Below, piece by piece: positions 8,231-16,483 of a stretch of DNA of 33,763 nt. The position numbers and the translations under genes are program-made. Every line of letters starts with the position of its first letter. Within the stretch, counting starts at the first letter, position 1. Below the pieces are notes generated by a model that was not told the DNA's origin, searched no databases, and saw only the letters and a program-made list of their open reading frames with translations. This DNA is from an uncultured Bacteroidia bacterium (lineage in GTDB: Bacteria > Bacteroidota > Bacteroidia > NS11-12g > UBA9320): NCBI GenBank assembly GCA_905478335.1, contig CAJQIC010000059.1:1-33763 (forward strand), given 5' to 3'.

Positions 8231-10351
8231 ATGCAAACTTCTATTTTTCGTAAGATTGGCTTACTCCTTATTGTTGCTGCAGCGTCATTCACTTCAAGTT
8301 TCGCACAAACTTTCAAAATTTCTCCAAACGGTACAGTCAATCTGTGCAGTGGACAAACTTTAGCCATTGAGGCCTCTTCAGGGTTTGTTAAATATAGTTG
8401 GAGCAATAGGGCAACAACACGTGTAATTAAGGTCACTACATCGGGCACTTACATTTGTACCGCTTCCGACAAATCAGGAAAAACATATAGTGATACGGTT
8501 CGTGTAAACGTGGTGAAGGCTGTACAGCCGAAATTGTCAATAAAGCCAACAAATCAAGTCGTTTGTTTGGGAGATTCCCTTACGATTGAAGTTGTAAATA
8601 AGTTTAAGGCTTACGAGTGGAGTGATAAATCTACCAAGTCCTCTATCGCTCTGAAACCAAAAACATCCGGATATGTAACACTTCTCGTAACAGATTCGAA
8701 TGGGTGTAAGTCTGATAAACGCATTCAATACACGGTACAAAATTGTGGTTCAACCTCAGGCTGTGATAGTCTTATTGGTGCTTGGCCAGATTCGATTTTA
8801 TGCGGCTCAAAGGACTCCGTAATTTTAGAAGCAAAAAGTGGTTTTGCCAATTACTTGTGGAATGATGGCAGCACCGCGCGCATAAAAGTAATTAAGTATC
8901 CTGGTACCTATACGCTAAAAGCAAAGGACAAAAACGGCAATGCCTGTTACGACACTATTGTAATTACAGGCGGTTCTGGTAGGCTTACAATTACAGCAAA
9001 ATCCAAAGAAATCTGTAAAGGTGATAGCGTCCAACTGGTTGCATCAGAAGGCTTTAAAAAATATGCTTGGAACACAGGCAGTAAGGACAGAAAAATATAT
9101 GTTAAACCCTCTAGTACAACAGGTTACGTTGTTGAAGCTATAGACAGCTTTGGGTGCGAATATCGTGAGGACATTAAAATAACCGTTAAATCTTGTGACG
9201 ACTGTGATGACCTACTTGGTGCTTCTAAAAAAGTACTTTGTTCAGAAAAGGATACTGTTGTCTTGGAAGGAAAATCAGGTTTTAAAACGTATAAGTGGAG
9301 CACTGGGAGTAGTGATCGTGTAATTAAAGTCACCCAAAAAGGATGGTACGTGCTTACCGCAAAAACACAATGGGGTAAGGAATGCAAAGACAGTATTTAT
9401 ATAGGTAAAGGCGGCAAAGCGTTAAAAGCATATACGAATCCAAATCCTGCCATTGTTTGCCCTGGCGATAAAGTGGTTATTGAGGTTACCGATGGTTTTA
9501 AGTCATATTGGTGGAATACAGGTCATCGGTACAACCGAGCCGTTCTTAACTTAAAAGAAACAAAAACTGTAATTATTGAGGCCGAAGATTCAAATGGCTG
9601 TGGCGCACGTGTTGAAGTGAAGATCATTGTTAAGGACACGTGTAATAAAGACAAGTGCCCAAGCATTATAACCTATTGGCCTAAAAAGACTTTATGTGGA
9701 GACAAGGATTCTATTAGCCTTGAAGCTAAAAGTGGCTACAAAAATTATGTATGGAGTACCCGTGAAACAGGTCGCGCTATATGGGCAAAAAAGAAGGGTT
9801 GGTACTATCTAGATTTTAAGGATTCCTCCGGGAATACTTGCCGAGACAGTATTTACATTGGAAGTGGATCTTCCAAAAGTTTAAAAATAGAAATAAGACC
9901 TGGCAAGCCGTGGTGTATAGGTGATACCGTTTATGCAACCGCATCAAAAGGATTTAAGTCTTATGCATGGAACACGCGGAGTACAGACCGAATCATTGAA
10001 GTCGTATTAAACGAAAGGAAAAAGCTAGTTGTTGAAGCGCTTGATTCCAATGGTTGTGAAGCCCGTGCAGAATATATTATATATCCGGATTCGTGTAATT
10101 CATCTATAGATTTAATTTCCAAAATAAACCTGTCTATCACACCAAATCCTGTTCAAAACGTTCTTAGCATATCGGCTGACTTGCCTATAAACCAAGTGAG
10201 CGTTATGACGGTTTCTGGTAAGACTATTATAATGTCTCGTCCAATCGGGAAAACTGTTTCTTTAAACCTTTTTGAATTACCTGCAGGTATCTATTTGATA
10301 CACGTGGAAACGCCCCAAGGTCAGATTCATCAAAAAATTGTAAAGGAATAA
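8231..10351 (+). CDS. T9SS-exported surface protein with eight Ig-like modules and a sorting domain
   Basis: 706 residues. A signal peptide (about 1-26, ending SFAQ) leads into eight modules of about 70-80 residues. Each has C-x-GD-S/T near its start, then G[FY]-x-x-Y-x-W-[SN], a conserved S/T-x-R-x-I strand, and a closing D-x-x-G element. Two module types alternate. Even-numbered modules end in DSNGC or DSFGC plus a Cys-rich linker (CGSTSGC, CDDC, CNKDKC). Odd ones (except the first) start C-[GS]-x-KD and end in a C-x-D-[ST]-I strand. The last ~75 residues (from about 630: LSITPNPVQN, LPAGIYLIHV, KIVKE) are a type A C-terminal sorting domain, which sends the protein through the type IX secretion system to the surface or medium. 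The repeats suggest a rigid, disulfide-stabilised adhesin or extracellular fibre; the ligand is unknown. It is lysine-rich. It is probably monocistronic. Confidence 0.9.
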   Translation: MQTSIFRKIGLLLIVAAASFTSSFAQTFKISPNGTVNLCSGQTLAIEASSGFVKYSWSNRATTRVIKVTTSGTYICTASDKSGKTYSDTVRVNVVKAVQPKLSIKPTNQVVCLGDSLTIEVVNKFKAYEWSDKSTKSSIALKPKTSGYVTLLVTDSNGCKSDKRIQYTVQNCGSTSGCDSLIGAWPDSILCGSKDSVILEAKSGFANYLWNDGSTARIKVIKYPGTYTLKAKDKNGNACYDTIVITGGSGRLTITAKSKEICKGDSVQLVASEGFKKYAWNTGSKDRKIYVKPSSTTGYVVEAIDSFGCEYREDIKITVKSCDDCDDLLGASKKVLCSEKDTVVLEGKSGFKTYKWSTGSSDRVIKVTQKGWYVLTAKTQWGKECKDSIYIGKGGKALKAYTNPNPAIVCPGDKVVIEVTDGFKSYWWNTGHRYNRAVLNLKETKTVIIEAEDSNGCGARVEVKIIVKDTCNKDKCPSIITYWPKKTLCGDKDSISLEAKSGYKNYVWSTRETGRAIWAKKKGWYYLDFKDSSGNTCRDSIYIGSGSSKSLKIEIRPGKPWCIGDTVYATASKGFKSYAWNTRSTDRIIEVVLNERKKLVVEALDSNGCEARAEYIIYPDSCNSSIDLISKINLSITPNPVQNVLSISADLPINQVSVMTVSGKTIIMSRPIGKTVSLNLFELPAGIYLIHVETPQGQIHQKIVKE

Positions 10352-10361
10352 GCTGAAAGAC

Positions 10362-11819
10362 TTAACCTAAATAACCTCCCAACAAGTCGGTAAACGCGGT
10401 TTTGTCTTCGTAAAACTTGCGACTTAGTTTGGAATGCTCTGCAAGACCATAAAGGATGAATTCCATCCATACATATTTATCCATTTTCCCTGAATCCGAT
10501 ATGTATCGATCAACCGTTGCACCTAAACCATGCACTTTGTTCAATTCTCGTGCGTAGTTCGCATCTGAAGTATCAAAATCGATATGAAGGCTTTTACCAT
10601 TTTCAAACCACGTTAACACGTCGGTAAAAGGATCGGTTTCTTCTTTGTCGCGTTTATCAGATATGGGCAGATATTTTTCAAAAAGTGTCCGAATCGCTTT
10701 GCCAATCAGAATGTTTGCCACGTTGTACGAACCTTCTTGTTCTCCCTCATACACCATTTCAATTTTACCTGTTATGCTCGGAATAATCCCATGCACATCG
10801 CTTATCCGTACGGTTGTTTTTTTGTCCCGGTTTAGGTGTGCACGACGTTCCGCATTACTCACTAAATTCTCCAATGCCGTAATACTTAATCTGGCCGAAA
10901 CACCACTTTTGTGATCAACATATTCATTGTCACGAGCCTCCATGACCACTTGTTCAACCAAGTCTTTGAGCAGCTCTGGAATTGTAATTGATTTCTGTTG
11001 AGCCTCTGTTAGTCGCGCTTCTTGCTCCGTTATTTTTTTGGCTAACTCAATGCTTTTTGGGTAATGCGTTAGTATTTGGCTACCAATTCTATCTTTTAAT
11101 GGGGTAACAATACTGCCACGATTCGTATAATCCTCAGGATTTGCCGTAAACACGAACTGGGTATCTAACTGTAACCGAAATTTAAATCCTCGAATTTGGA
11201 CATCGCCTTCTTGTAAAATATTAAACAACGCCACTTGTATTCGTGCCTGCAAGTCAGGCATTTCGTTTATGACAAAAATGCATCTGTTTGCACGAGGAAT
11301 AATTCCAAAATGTATGACACGTTCATCGTTATAGGTCAACTTTTCGTTTACCGCTTTAATTGGGTCAACGTCGCCAATCAAATCTGCTACGGAAACGTCT
11401 GGAGTCGCCAATTTCTCAACGTACCTGTCGCTTCTGTGCAACCAAGTTATTGGCGTATCGTCTCCTTTTTCTGCGACTACGTTCTTCCCAAAAAAACTAA
11501 TAGGAGCCAATGGATCATCGTTGAGTTCTGAACCCGAAATGACTGGAATATATTCATCCAAAAGATGCACCAACATGCGTGCTAACTTTGTTTTGGCCTG
11601 TCCTCTTAAACCCAACAAGTTTATGTTGTGGCGGCTCAAAATGGCACGTTCTATGTCTGGAATTACAGTATTTTCAAATCCCCAGATTCCCGGAAATGTG
11701 GCTTCCTTTTTTGATAGTTTATCAAGCAGGTTCGCTCTTAATTCTTCTTTTATAGATTTTGAAGTGTACCCGGATGCTTTTAGTTCACCGAGTGACTTGA
11801 TGCTTTCAATTTTTGTCAA
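10362..11819 (-). CDS. MoxR/Mg-chelatase-like AAA+ ATPase
   Basis: 485 residues, cytoplasmic. The AAA+ core (about 40-300) has a Walker A variant GLRGQAKTK (70-78, alanine before the lysine as in MoxR proteins), Walker B-like FVINEM (182-187, with Asn-Glu instead of Asp-Glu), sensor TANPEDY (225-231) and a probable arginine finger in LKDRIGS (241-247). The C-terminal part is helical and unassigned. The MoxR group works with VWA-domain partners as a chaperone- or chelatase-like remodelling machine. Here the VWA partner is immediately upstream in the same direction, separated by 2 bases. It is often annotated as 'magnesium chelatase', but no chlorophyll or cobalamin genes are here and I would not assign that substrate. 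Confidence 0.85.
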   Translation of the reverse strand: MTKIESIKSLGELKASGYTSKSIKEELRANLLDKLSKKEATFPGIWGFENTVIPDIERAILSRHNINLLGLRGQAKTKLARMLVHLLDEYIPVISGSELNDDPLAPISFFGKNVVAEKGDDTPITWLHRSDRYVEKLATPDVSVADLIGDVDPIKAVNEKLTYNDERVIHFGIIPRANRCIFVINEMPDLQARIQVALFNILQEGDVQIRGFKFRLQLDTQFVFTANPEDYTNRGSIVTPLKDRIGSQILTHYPKSIELAKKITEQEARLTEAQQKSITIPELLKDLVEQVVMEARDNEYVDHKSGVSARLSITALENLVSNAERRAHLNRDKKTTVRISDVHGIIPSITGKIEMVYEGEQEGSYNVANILIGKAIRTLFEKYLPISDKRDKEETDPFTDVLTWFENGKSLHIDFDTSDANYARELNKVHGLGATVDRYISDSGKMDKYVWMEFILYGLAEHSKLSRKFYEDKTAFTDLLGGYLG

Positions 11820-11821
11820 TG

Positions 11822-12913
11822 TTATCTTGTTTTTCTTTTGTTATTGGCGTAGTCGTGAATAACAAATTGACCTAGGTCGTCCAATCCACTATAAAACGCC
11901 TTGCCTTTTGCTTCTTCTGTAAATTCAGATATAAATTGTTGTAAATAAGGGTCTTGAGCAATCATAAACGTGGTCACATTTATCTTTTGTCTTCTACAAG
12001 AAGCAGCCTCATTTAGTGTTTTGTTAATAATTTTTCGATCTAAGCCGAAGCTATTTTTATAATAGGTTCCGTTCTCGTTTAAACAACTTGGTTTGCCATC
12101 CGTAATCATCAAAATCTGCTTATTCGGATTTCGTTTACGTTTCAACAAATCCTGAGCCAATTGCAATCCTGCAACCGTGTTTGTGTGATAGGGCCCAACT
12201 TGCAAATAAGGCAGATCCTTAAGTTTAATTTCCCAAGCGTCGTTGCCAAAAACAATAATGTCTAGCGTATCCTTTGGAAACTTGGTCTGAATGTATTCAG
12301 CCAAAGCCATTGCCACTTTCTTCGCAGGTGTGATTCTATCTTCCCCATAAAGTATCATGCTATGACTGATGTCAATCATCAATACGGAGCTTGTTTGCGT
12401 TTTGAGATCAGTTTCTTTAACCAAGAGATCGTCCGCAGACAACATCCAATCATCACCGTTCATTTTGATTTGCGCATTTAGCAAACTCTCTGTCAATGCG
12501 ATTTTATCTAACCCATCGCCAAAAGAATAATTGCGCAACTCTGGTTGAACTTCATCGCCTTTCCCACTGAATTTACTATTGTGGTCTCCATGACTAGATT
12601 TCCGGATCTTACCAAAGATCTCGTTTAACGCCGACTTTCTAATGGATTGCTCCATTTTGGAAGACATCGCCATAACTTCACCTTCTTCGTCTCTTAAAAA
12701 CCCTTTGTCTTTAAGGTCTTGAATAAAATCACCCATGCCATAATCATCAGTTGTGATGTTATGTTCTCGGTCTATTTCATTCATCCAGTCCAATGCCTCA
12801 GCCACATCTCCGCTCGTATGAATCAGTAATTCTTTGAACAATTCAAACAGCCTTTCAAACGGCCCTTGATTGCTTCCTTTATCAATATATTTTCCGAATT
12901 GGATTCCCCTCAT
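11822..12913 (-). CDS. VWA-domain protein, partner of the AAA+ ATPase
   Basis: 363 residues. The N-terminal half (about 1-160) is helical and charged, with GDGLDKIAL. The von Willebrand A domain spans about 175-350. Its metal-ion-dependent adhesion site is complete: DISHS (181-185), Thr in YHTNT (242-246) and TDGKPS (271-276). Such proteins bind a target or cofactor through the metal site and are remodelled by the MoxR ATPase, as in RavA-ViaA or ChlI-ChlD. The gene leads a two-gene operon with the ATPase. A weak -7 match (TACATTTA, minus strand, 12928-12935) precedes it. The substrate cannot be read from the sequence. Confidence 0.87.
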   Translation of the reverse strand: MRGIQFGKYIDKGSNQGPFERLFELFKELLIHTSGDVAEALDWMNEIDREHNITTDDYGMGDFIQDLKDKGFLRDEEGEVMAMSSKMEQSIRKSALNEIFGKIRKSSHGDHNSKFSGKGDEVQPELRNYSFGDGLDKIALTESLLNAQIKMNGDDWMLSADDLLVKETDLKTQTSSVLMIDISHSMILYGEDRITPAKKVAMALAEYIQTKFPKDTLDIIVFGNDAWEIKLKDLPYLQVGPYHTNTVAGLQLAQDLLKRKRNPNKQILMITDGKPSCLNENGTYYKNSFGLDRKIINKTLNEAASCRRQKINVTTFMIAQDPYLQQFISEFTEEAKGKAFYSGLDDLGQFVIHDYANNKRKTR

Positions 12914-13082
12914 TTTCCTTGCTGCGGTAAATGTACCACATTATGAAACATTAAAGCATTCGTATTGTTTGGCTAAATCGTTGGAATTCAGTTCTGTAAT
13001 TCTAGTGTCAAATGGTAAATATCATAAATCAATTCTCCTCCGATTTCGTTATCTTGAGAGATGAAAGATAATATATACGATT

Positions 13083-13259
13083 ATGACGAACCTAGCATGC
13101 CCCAACTGCCACCATCACAAGTTTGAAATTAAGCCTGTTTCAGGCAACAAATTACTTGATAAAATCGAAAGAGCTTTAGTAGCTGTAGGATTTCCTACGA
13201 ATTGGTTTCACAACATATTGATGCGTTGTAAAACGTGTAAATATTACTGGCGAGCGTAA
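13083..13259 (+). CDS. Small zinc-ribbon protein
   Basis: A 58-residue open frame from ATG to TAA. It has two CxxC knuckles, Cys6/Cys9 (CPNC) and Cys49/Cys52 (CKTC), separated by 39 residues, followed by aromatic residues (KYYW). This is the layout of a single zinc ribbon. A triple histidine (10-12) follows the first knuckle. No larger domain is present and no function can be named; small ribbons often bind RNA, DNA or a partner protein. It stops 3 bases before the stop of the convergent DUF4468 pseudogene, which argues that it occupies real coding space. Confidence 0.6.
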   Translation: MTNLACPNCHHHKFEIKPVSGNKLLDKIERALVAVGFPTNWFHNILMRCKTCKYYWRA

Positions 13260-13262
13260 CGA

Positions 13263-13799
13263 TTACCAATCGTCTTGCTTTTCCGCTTCACCCACTTTCA
13301 TATAGCTTTCCAAACTTTCTGTTAGGTCGTCAAAGTATTTTATCGTTTGTTCAATATATGAAGTGTATTCAGGTTTACTGTAGTTATTCTGTGTAGTGTC
13401 TGCCCATTGGCTGACATCGTAATAAGAGGGTTTCTCCCAACGTATTCCATCAATAATGTATCTGTACTTACCGTCTTTAAATTGTAATGTAATTTGATAC
13501 GAAACGTAACCCGCATTCGGGTTCACCCTTCATTTATCCTCAATACGCGATAATTTATATCTTGCTCGTCCCACTATTTTTCCCCCTTCGGCATCTTGTG
13601 TTTTCATTACGCCATTTGGGTTCACATAGTATTTATTAATCCAAGCCACACCTCTATCGTATAACTTCTGCTTCGTTAATCCCGCTACAGCAGCTCCATT
13701 TTTGTATTCTGCCTTACCTGAATCCTCTCTAACGGGTATTTCTTGCCCATAGGAAATGGAGGTGATTAAGCAGAGGCAAAGTATTTGTAATAATCTCAT
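13263..13799 (-). pseudogene. DUF4468-type secreted protein interrupted by one in-frame TGA
   Basis: Reading from ATG at 13799 (frame open to 13826) gives a signal peptide (MRLLQILCLCLITSISYGQ) and the start of a DUF4468 (TBP-like fold) domain: AGLTKQKLYDRGVAWINKYY, then EGGKIVGRARYKL. Codon 90 (13530-13532) is TGA. Without any frame shift the same frame continues with the expected second half, GYVSYQITLQFKDGKYRYII, and runs to TAA at 13263. Both halves are needed for the fold. So this is one gene of 179 codons with a single nonsense codon, not two genes. TGA is a normal stop elsewhere here (for example at 2715-2717). The rest is undamaged, so the lesion is recent, or is a base-call error. 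Confidence 0.8.
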
Positions 13800-13866
13800 A
13801 TTGATTTTTGTAATTAAAGAACGCAATTTATTTGTTTTGATTATCTAATCCATAAACTGTTCCAAA

Positions 13867-13899
13867 CTTGTTGTGCTTCATTCACAAAGCATAAATTTG
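13867..13899 (+). promoter_or_regulatory. Promoter of the AcpH-like/PorV/hbd operon
   Basis: CTTG (13867-13870) as -33 element and TAAATTTG (13892-13899) as -7 box, 21 bases apart, match the Bacteroidota arrangement. The GTG start at 13904 is 5 bases downstream, so the first gene may be read from a leaderless mRNA. Confidence 0.55.
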
Positions 13900-13903
13900 C
13901 CGT

Positions 13904-14554
13904 GTGAATTTTCTATCTCATTACTACTTCGATAAACAGGAAGGCAACCCTTACTTCAACCTTGGTTTAATATTCCCTGACATTGTCAGAAATTTTGTAC
14001 GTGGTAGTAAGCTCGATTTAACGATTGACATGAAAGATGAACTCCCCGTTGCATCACTGCAGAAGGGTTGTATTCAGCATGTCCAGAGTGATAAGGTCTT
14101 TCACGCATGGGATGAATTTATTGATGCCATGGATATGGTAACGGGTCATATCCGAAAAAACCCCGTTCCGTTTAAAAAAGATTGGTTCATAGCCCACATC
14201 CTTGTTGAGTTAACAATGGATCACTATTTAATTCTGAACAATCCAAATCTGGCTAATAAGCTATACACGGATTTCGAAATAGTAGATACAGAACATATTC
14301 ATTCTTTCCTGCGCCGTAATGATTTCTCTAAATTTGATTTATTCCAGAAAGGTTTTGACCATTTTATGAGCGTGCGATACCTTGAATCTTACACAGAACC
14401 TAATAATATTGTGTATGCTTTAGGTCGGATTTGTACTAAAATGCGATTACCGCCGTTTTCGGAAGAACAGAAGCAATTGCTGAAATCTGTCATCAAGGTG
14501 TTACACAACAAAATGCCGCAAATGGTAGAAGACCTGAAAGTCGAATTGAAATAA
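13904..14554 (+). CDS. AcpH-like (acyl-carrier-protein phosphodiesterase family) protein
   Basis: 216 residues, cytoplasmic, starting at GTG. The opening MNFLSHYYF, the following GLIFPDIV, and spaced conserved H and D residues in a helical protein (QKGCIQHVQSDKVFH, HILVELTMDHYLIL) resemble the AcpH/ACP phosphodiesterase group, which has an HD-type metal fold. The match is by pattern only and the protein is divergent, so removal of phosphopantetheine from ACP is a guess. It overlaps the next gene by one base (TAATG), showing translational coupling. The GTG start is supported by the promoter just upstream. Confidence 0.6.
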   Translation: MNFLSHYYFDKQEGNPYFNLGLIFPDIVRNFVRGSKLDLTIDMKDELPVASLQKGCIQHVQSDKVFHAWDEFIDAMDMVTGHIRKNPVPFKKDWFIAHILVELTMDHYLILNNPNLANKLYTDFEIVDTEHIHSFLRRNDFSKFDLFQKGFDHFMSVRYLESYTEPNNIVYALGRICTKMRLPPFSEEQKQLLKSVIKVLHNKMPQMVEDLKVELK

Positions 14555-15630
14555 TGAAGAAACTACTCTACCCAATCATCCTTTTGTTTGTAAGCATTTC
14601 ATGTTTCGGACAAGGAACACCGAAGTACTCAAACGAGTTCCTTTTTGTTGGAGTTGGTGCCAAAAGTTTTGGCATGTCTCAATCTGTTATTGCGTCTGTT
14701 GACGACGTTACCGCTGGATATTGGAATCCTGCAGGTTTGGTTCACTTAAAAGACAACATCCAGTTGAGCTACATGCACTCTAATTATTTTGCTGGTATTG
14801 CCAACTATGATTATAGCGGCCTCGCATTTAAAGCTGGCGAAAACAATGTTATGGCATTTTCTTTTGTCCGTATGGGGGTTGATGGAATTCCCAATACCTT
14901 GGATATTTGGAAAAATGGTCAGCTTAATTACGACCTAATTACAGAGTTTTCAGCGGTAGATTATTCCTTCATGTTCAGTTATGCTCAGAAGTTATTAAAA
15001 GACGGATTAAGCTTTGGAGGCTCAGCCAAAATAATCAGACGAAAAGCTGGCGAATTTGCCTCTGCTTGGGGGTTCGGAATCGACGCTGGCCTGCAATACA
15101 AATTAGAAAACAACTGGCGATTCGCTTTGGTAGCTCGAGATGTGACGAGTACGTTCAATGCTTGGAACTTTACATTTACCGATGCCCAAAAAGACGTGTT
15201 AACACAACAAAATCAAGAAATACCAAAGAACTCATTAGAAATAACACTGCCTAGATTGGTCATGGGTGCTGCAAAACGAATAGACTTTGGTGATGACTAT
15301 TCCTTTGATGCCGAATTAAATGCTGATTTAACGACAGATGGTAAAAGAAACACGGTATTGAAAACAGACGTTGTTAGTGTTGACCCTCATCTTGGAATTC
15401 AATTTGGCTATGCCGATCTTGTGTTCTTACGCGGAGGTGTTGGGAATATTCAAAAAGTAACAGACATCGACAACAAAGAATTGTGGTCTTTTCAACCCAA
15501 TATTGGCGTAGGCGTGAACTTAGACAAATTTGCCATTGATTATGCGATGGCCAATTTAGCAACCACAGCCGCTACCACTTATTCACACGTATTTTCCATA
15601 AGATTTAAATTTAACTCAACCGAAGAATAG
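14554..15630 (+). CDS. PorV/PorQ-family outer-membrane protein
   Basis: 358 residues. Signal peptide about 1-20 (SCFGQ). It is a FadL-like barrel of the PorV/PorQ type: an early ASVDDVTAGYWNPAGL motif, then MHSNYFAGIANYDYSG and repeated amphipathic strands (MAFSFVRMGVDGIP, FGGSAKIIRR, WRFALVARDVT), ending in an aromatic strand VFSIRFKF. PorV is the outer-membrane carrier that shuttles T9SS cargo, and several paralogs are common per genome. This copy sits in a metabolic operon, away from other por genes, so a dedicated T9SS role is not certain. Confidence 0.82.
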   Translation: MKKLLYPIILLFVSISCFGQGTPKYSNEFLFVGVGAKSFGMSQSVIASVDDVTAGYWNPAGLVHLKDNIQLSYMHSNYFAGIANYDYSGLAFKAGENNVMAFSFVRMGVDGIPNTLDIWKNGQLNYDLITEFSAVDYSFMFSYAQKLLKDGLSFGGSAKIIRRKAGEFASAWGFGIDAGLQYKLENNWRFALVARDVTSTFNAWNFTFTDAQKDVLTQQNQEIPKNSLEITLPRLVMGAAKRIDFGDDYSFDAELNADLTTDGKRNTVLKTDVVSVDPHLGIQFGYADLVFLRGGVGNIQKVTDIDNKELWSFQPNIGVGVNLDKFAIDYAMANLATTAATTYSHVFSIRFKFNSTEE

Positions 15631-15643
15631 TTAGAATAACCAA

Positions 15644-16483
15644 ATGAAAGTAGGAATTGTAGGAGCGGGAACAATGGGCGCTGGAATTGCACAGGTATGT
15701 GCAATGGCCGGTCACAATATTATTCTTTTTGATGTTAATTCAAATGCTTTGAGTAAAGCGTCAGGTGCCATTGAAAAAAATCTCGACAAGGGAATTTCTA
15801 TTGGTAAACTAACAGAGGATGTTAAATCAAAAGCGCTTGCTTTAATTGAAAATACCAACGACTTAAATGAACTAAAGGTAGACCTCGTCATTGAAGCCAT
15901 AGTTGAACGCTTGGATATTAAAACCAAGTTGTTCCAGGATTTAGCAGAAATCAACGGGCCCAAAACCGTATTGGCAACAAATACCTCTTCCATTCCAATA
16001 ACACAGATATCAGCAGCGATTCCACATCCAGAAAGGGTTGTAGGAATACATTTCTTTAATCCAGCACACATCATGAAGTTGGTAGAAGTGGTGAGCGGTG
16101 CACATACATCACCAGCAATTGCAAAATTTGCTTTCGACTTTGTTAAGGAGATAAAAAAGACTCCCATCATGGCCAAGGACTCTCCTGGTTTTATTGTAAA
16201 CCGAGTTGCCCGTCATTACTACGTTGAAGGTTTAAAAGTTTTAGAAGAAAACGTTGCGTCGCATTCTGATATTGACTTGTTGCTGCAATCCAGTGGTTTT
16301 AAAATGGGTCCTTTTAAACTCATGGACCTGATTGGAGTAGAAACCAACTTTTCTGTTACTGAATCTATGTACAACCTGTTTTATCAAGACAGTAAATTCA
16401 GACCAAGTCGTATTCAAAAACAAAAAGTCGATGCCGGCCACCACGGTAGAAAGTCGGGCAAAGGATTTTACACCTATGCATAA
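15644..16483 (+). CDS. 3-hydroxybutyryl-CoA dehydrogenase
   Basis: 279 residues, cytoplasmic; oxidises 3-hydroxyacyl-CoA to 3-oxoacyl-CoA with NAD(P). The N-terminal Rossmann domain shows GAGTMG (7-12) and Asp31 in LFDVN for the adenosine ribose. The catalytic pair is His136 (GIHFFNPAH) and Glu148 (LVEVV), with TNTSSIPI before it. The C-terminal helical domain has DSPGFIVNR and ends in GRKSGKGFYTY, the family signature. It is a stand-alone Hbd/PaaH type rather than a fused FadB. The gap to the barrel gene is 13 bases, and the next gene starts inside its last codons. Confidence 0.93.
   Translation: MKVGIVGAGTMGAGIAQVCAMAGHNIILFDVNSNALSKASGAIEKNLDKGISIGKLTEDVKSKALALIENTNDLNELKVDLVIEAIVERLDIKTKLFQDLAEINGPKTVLATNTSSIPITQISAAIPHPERVVGIHFFNPAHIMKLVEVVSGAHTSPAIAKFAFDFVKEIKKTPIMAKDSPGFIVNRVARHYYVEGLKVLEENVASHSDIDLLLQSSGFKMGPFKLMDLIGVETNFSVTESMYNLFYQDSKFRPSRIQKQKVDAGHHGRKSGKGFYTYA

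Noticed and set aside
11521-11862. 113-codon plus-strand frame
   Set aside because: Antisense to the start of the AAA+ ATPase gene and to the end of the VWA gene; no coding features.
13263-13526. Separate 87-residue protein with GTG start
   Set aside because: It is the second half of the DUF4468 gene in the same frame; the GTG only appears because of the TGA two codons upstream.
15712-16176. 154-codon minus-strand frame
   Set aside because: Antisense to the 3-hydroxybutyryl-CoA dehydrogenase gene, whose motifs are unequivocal.
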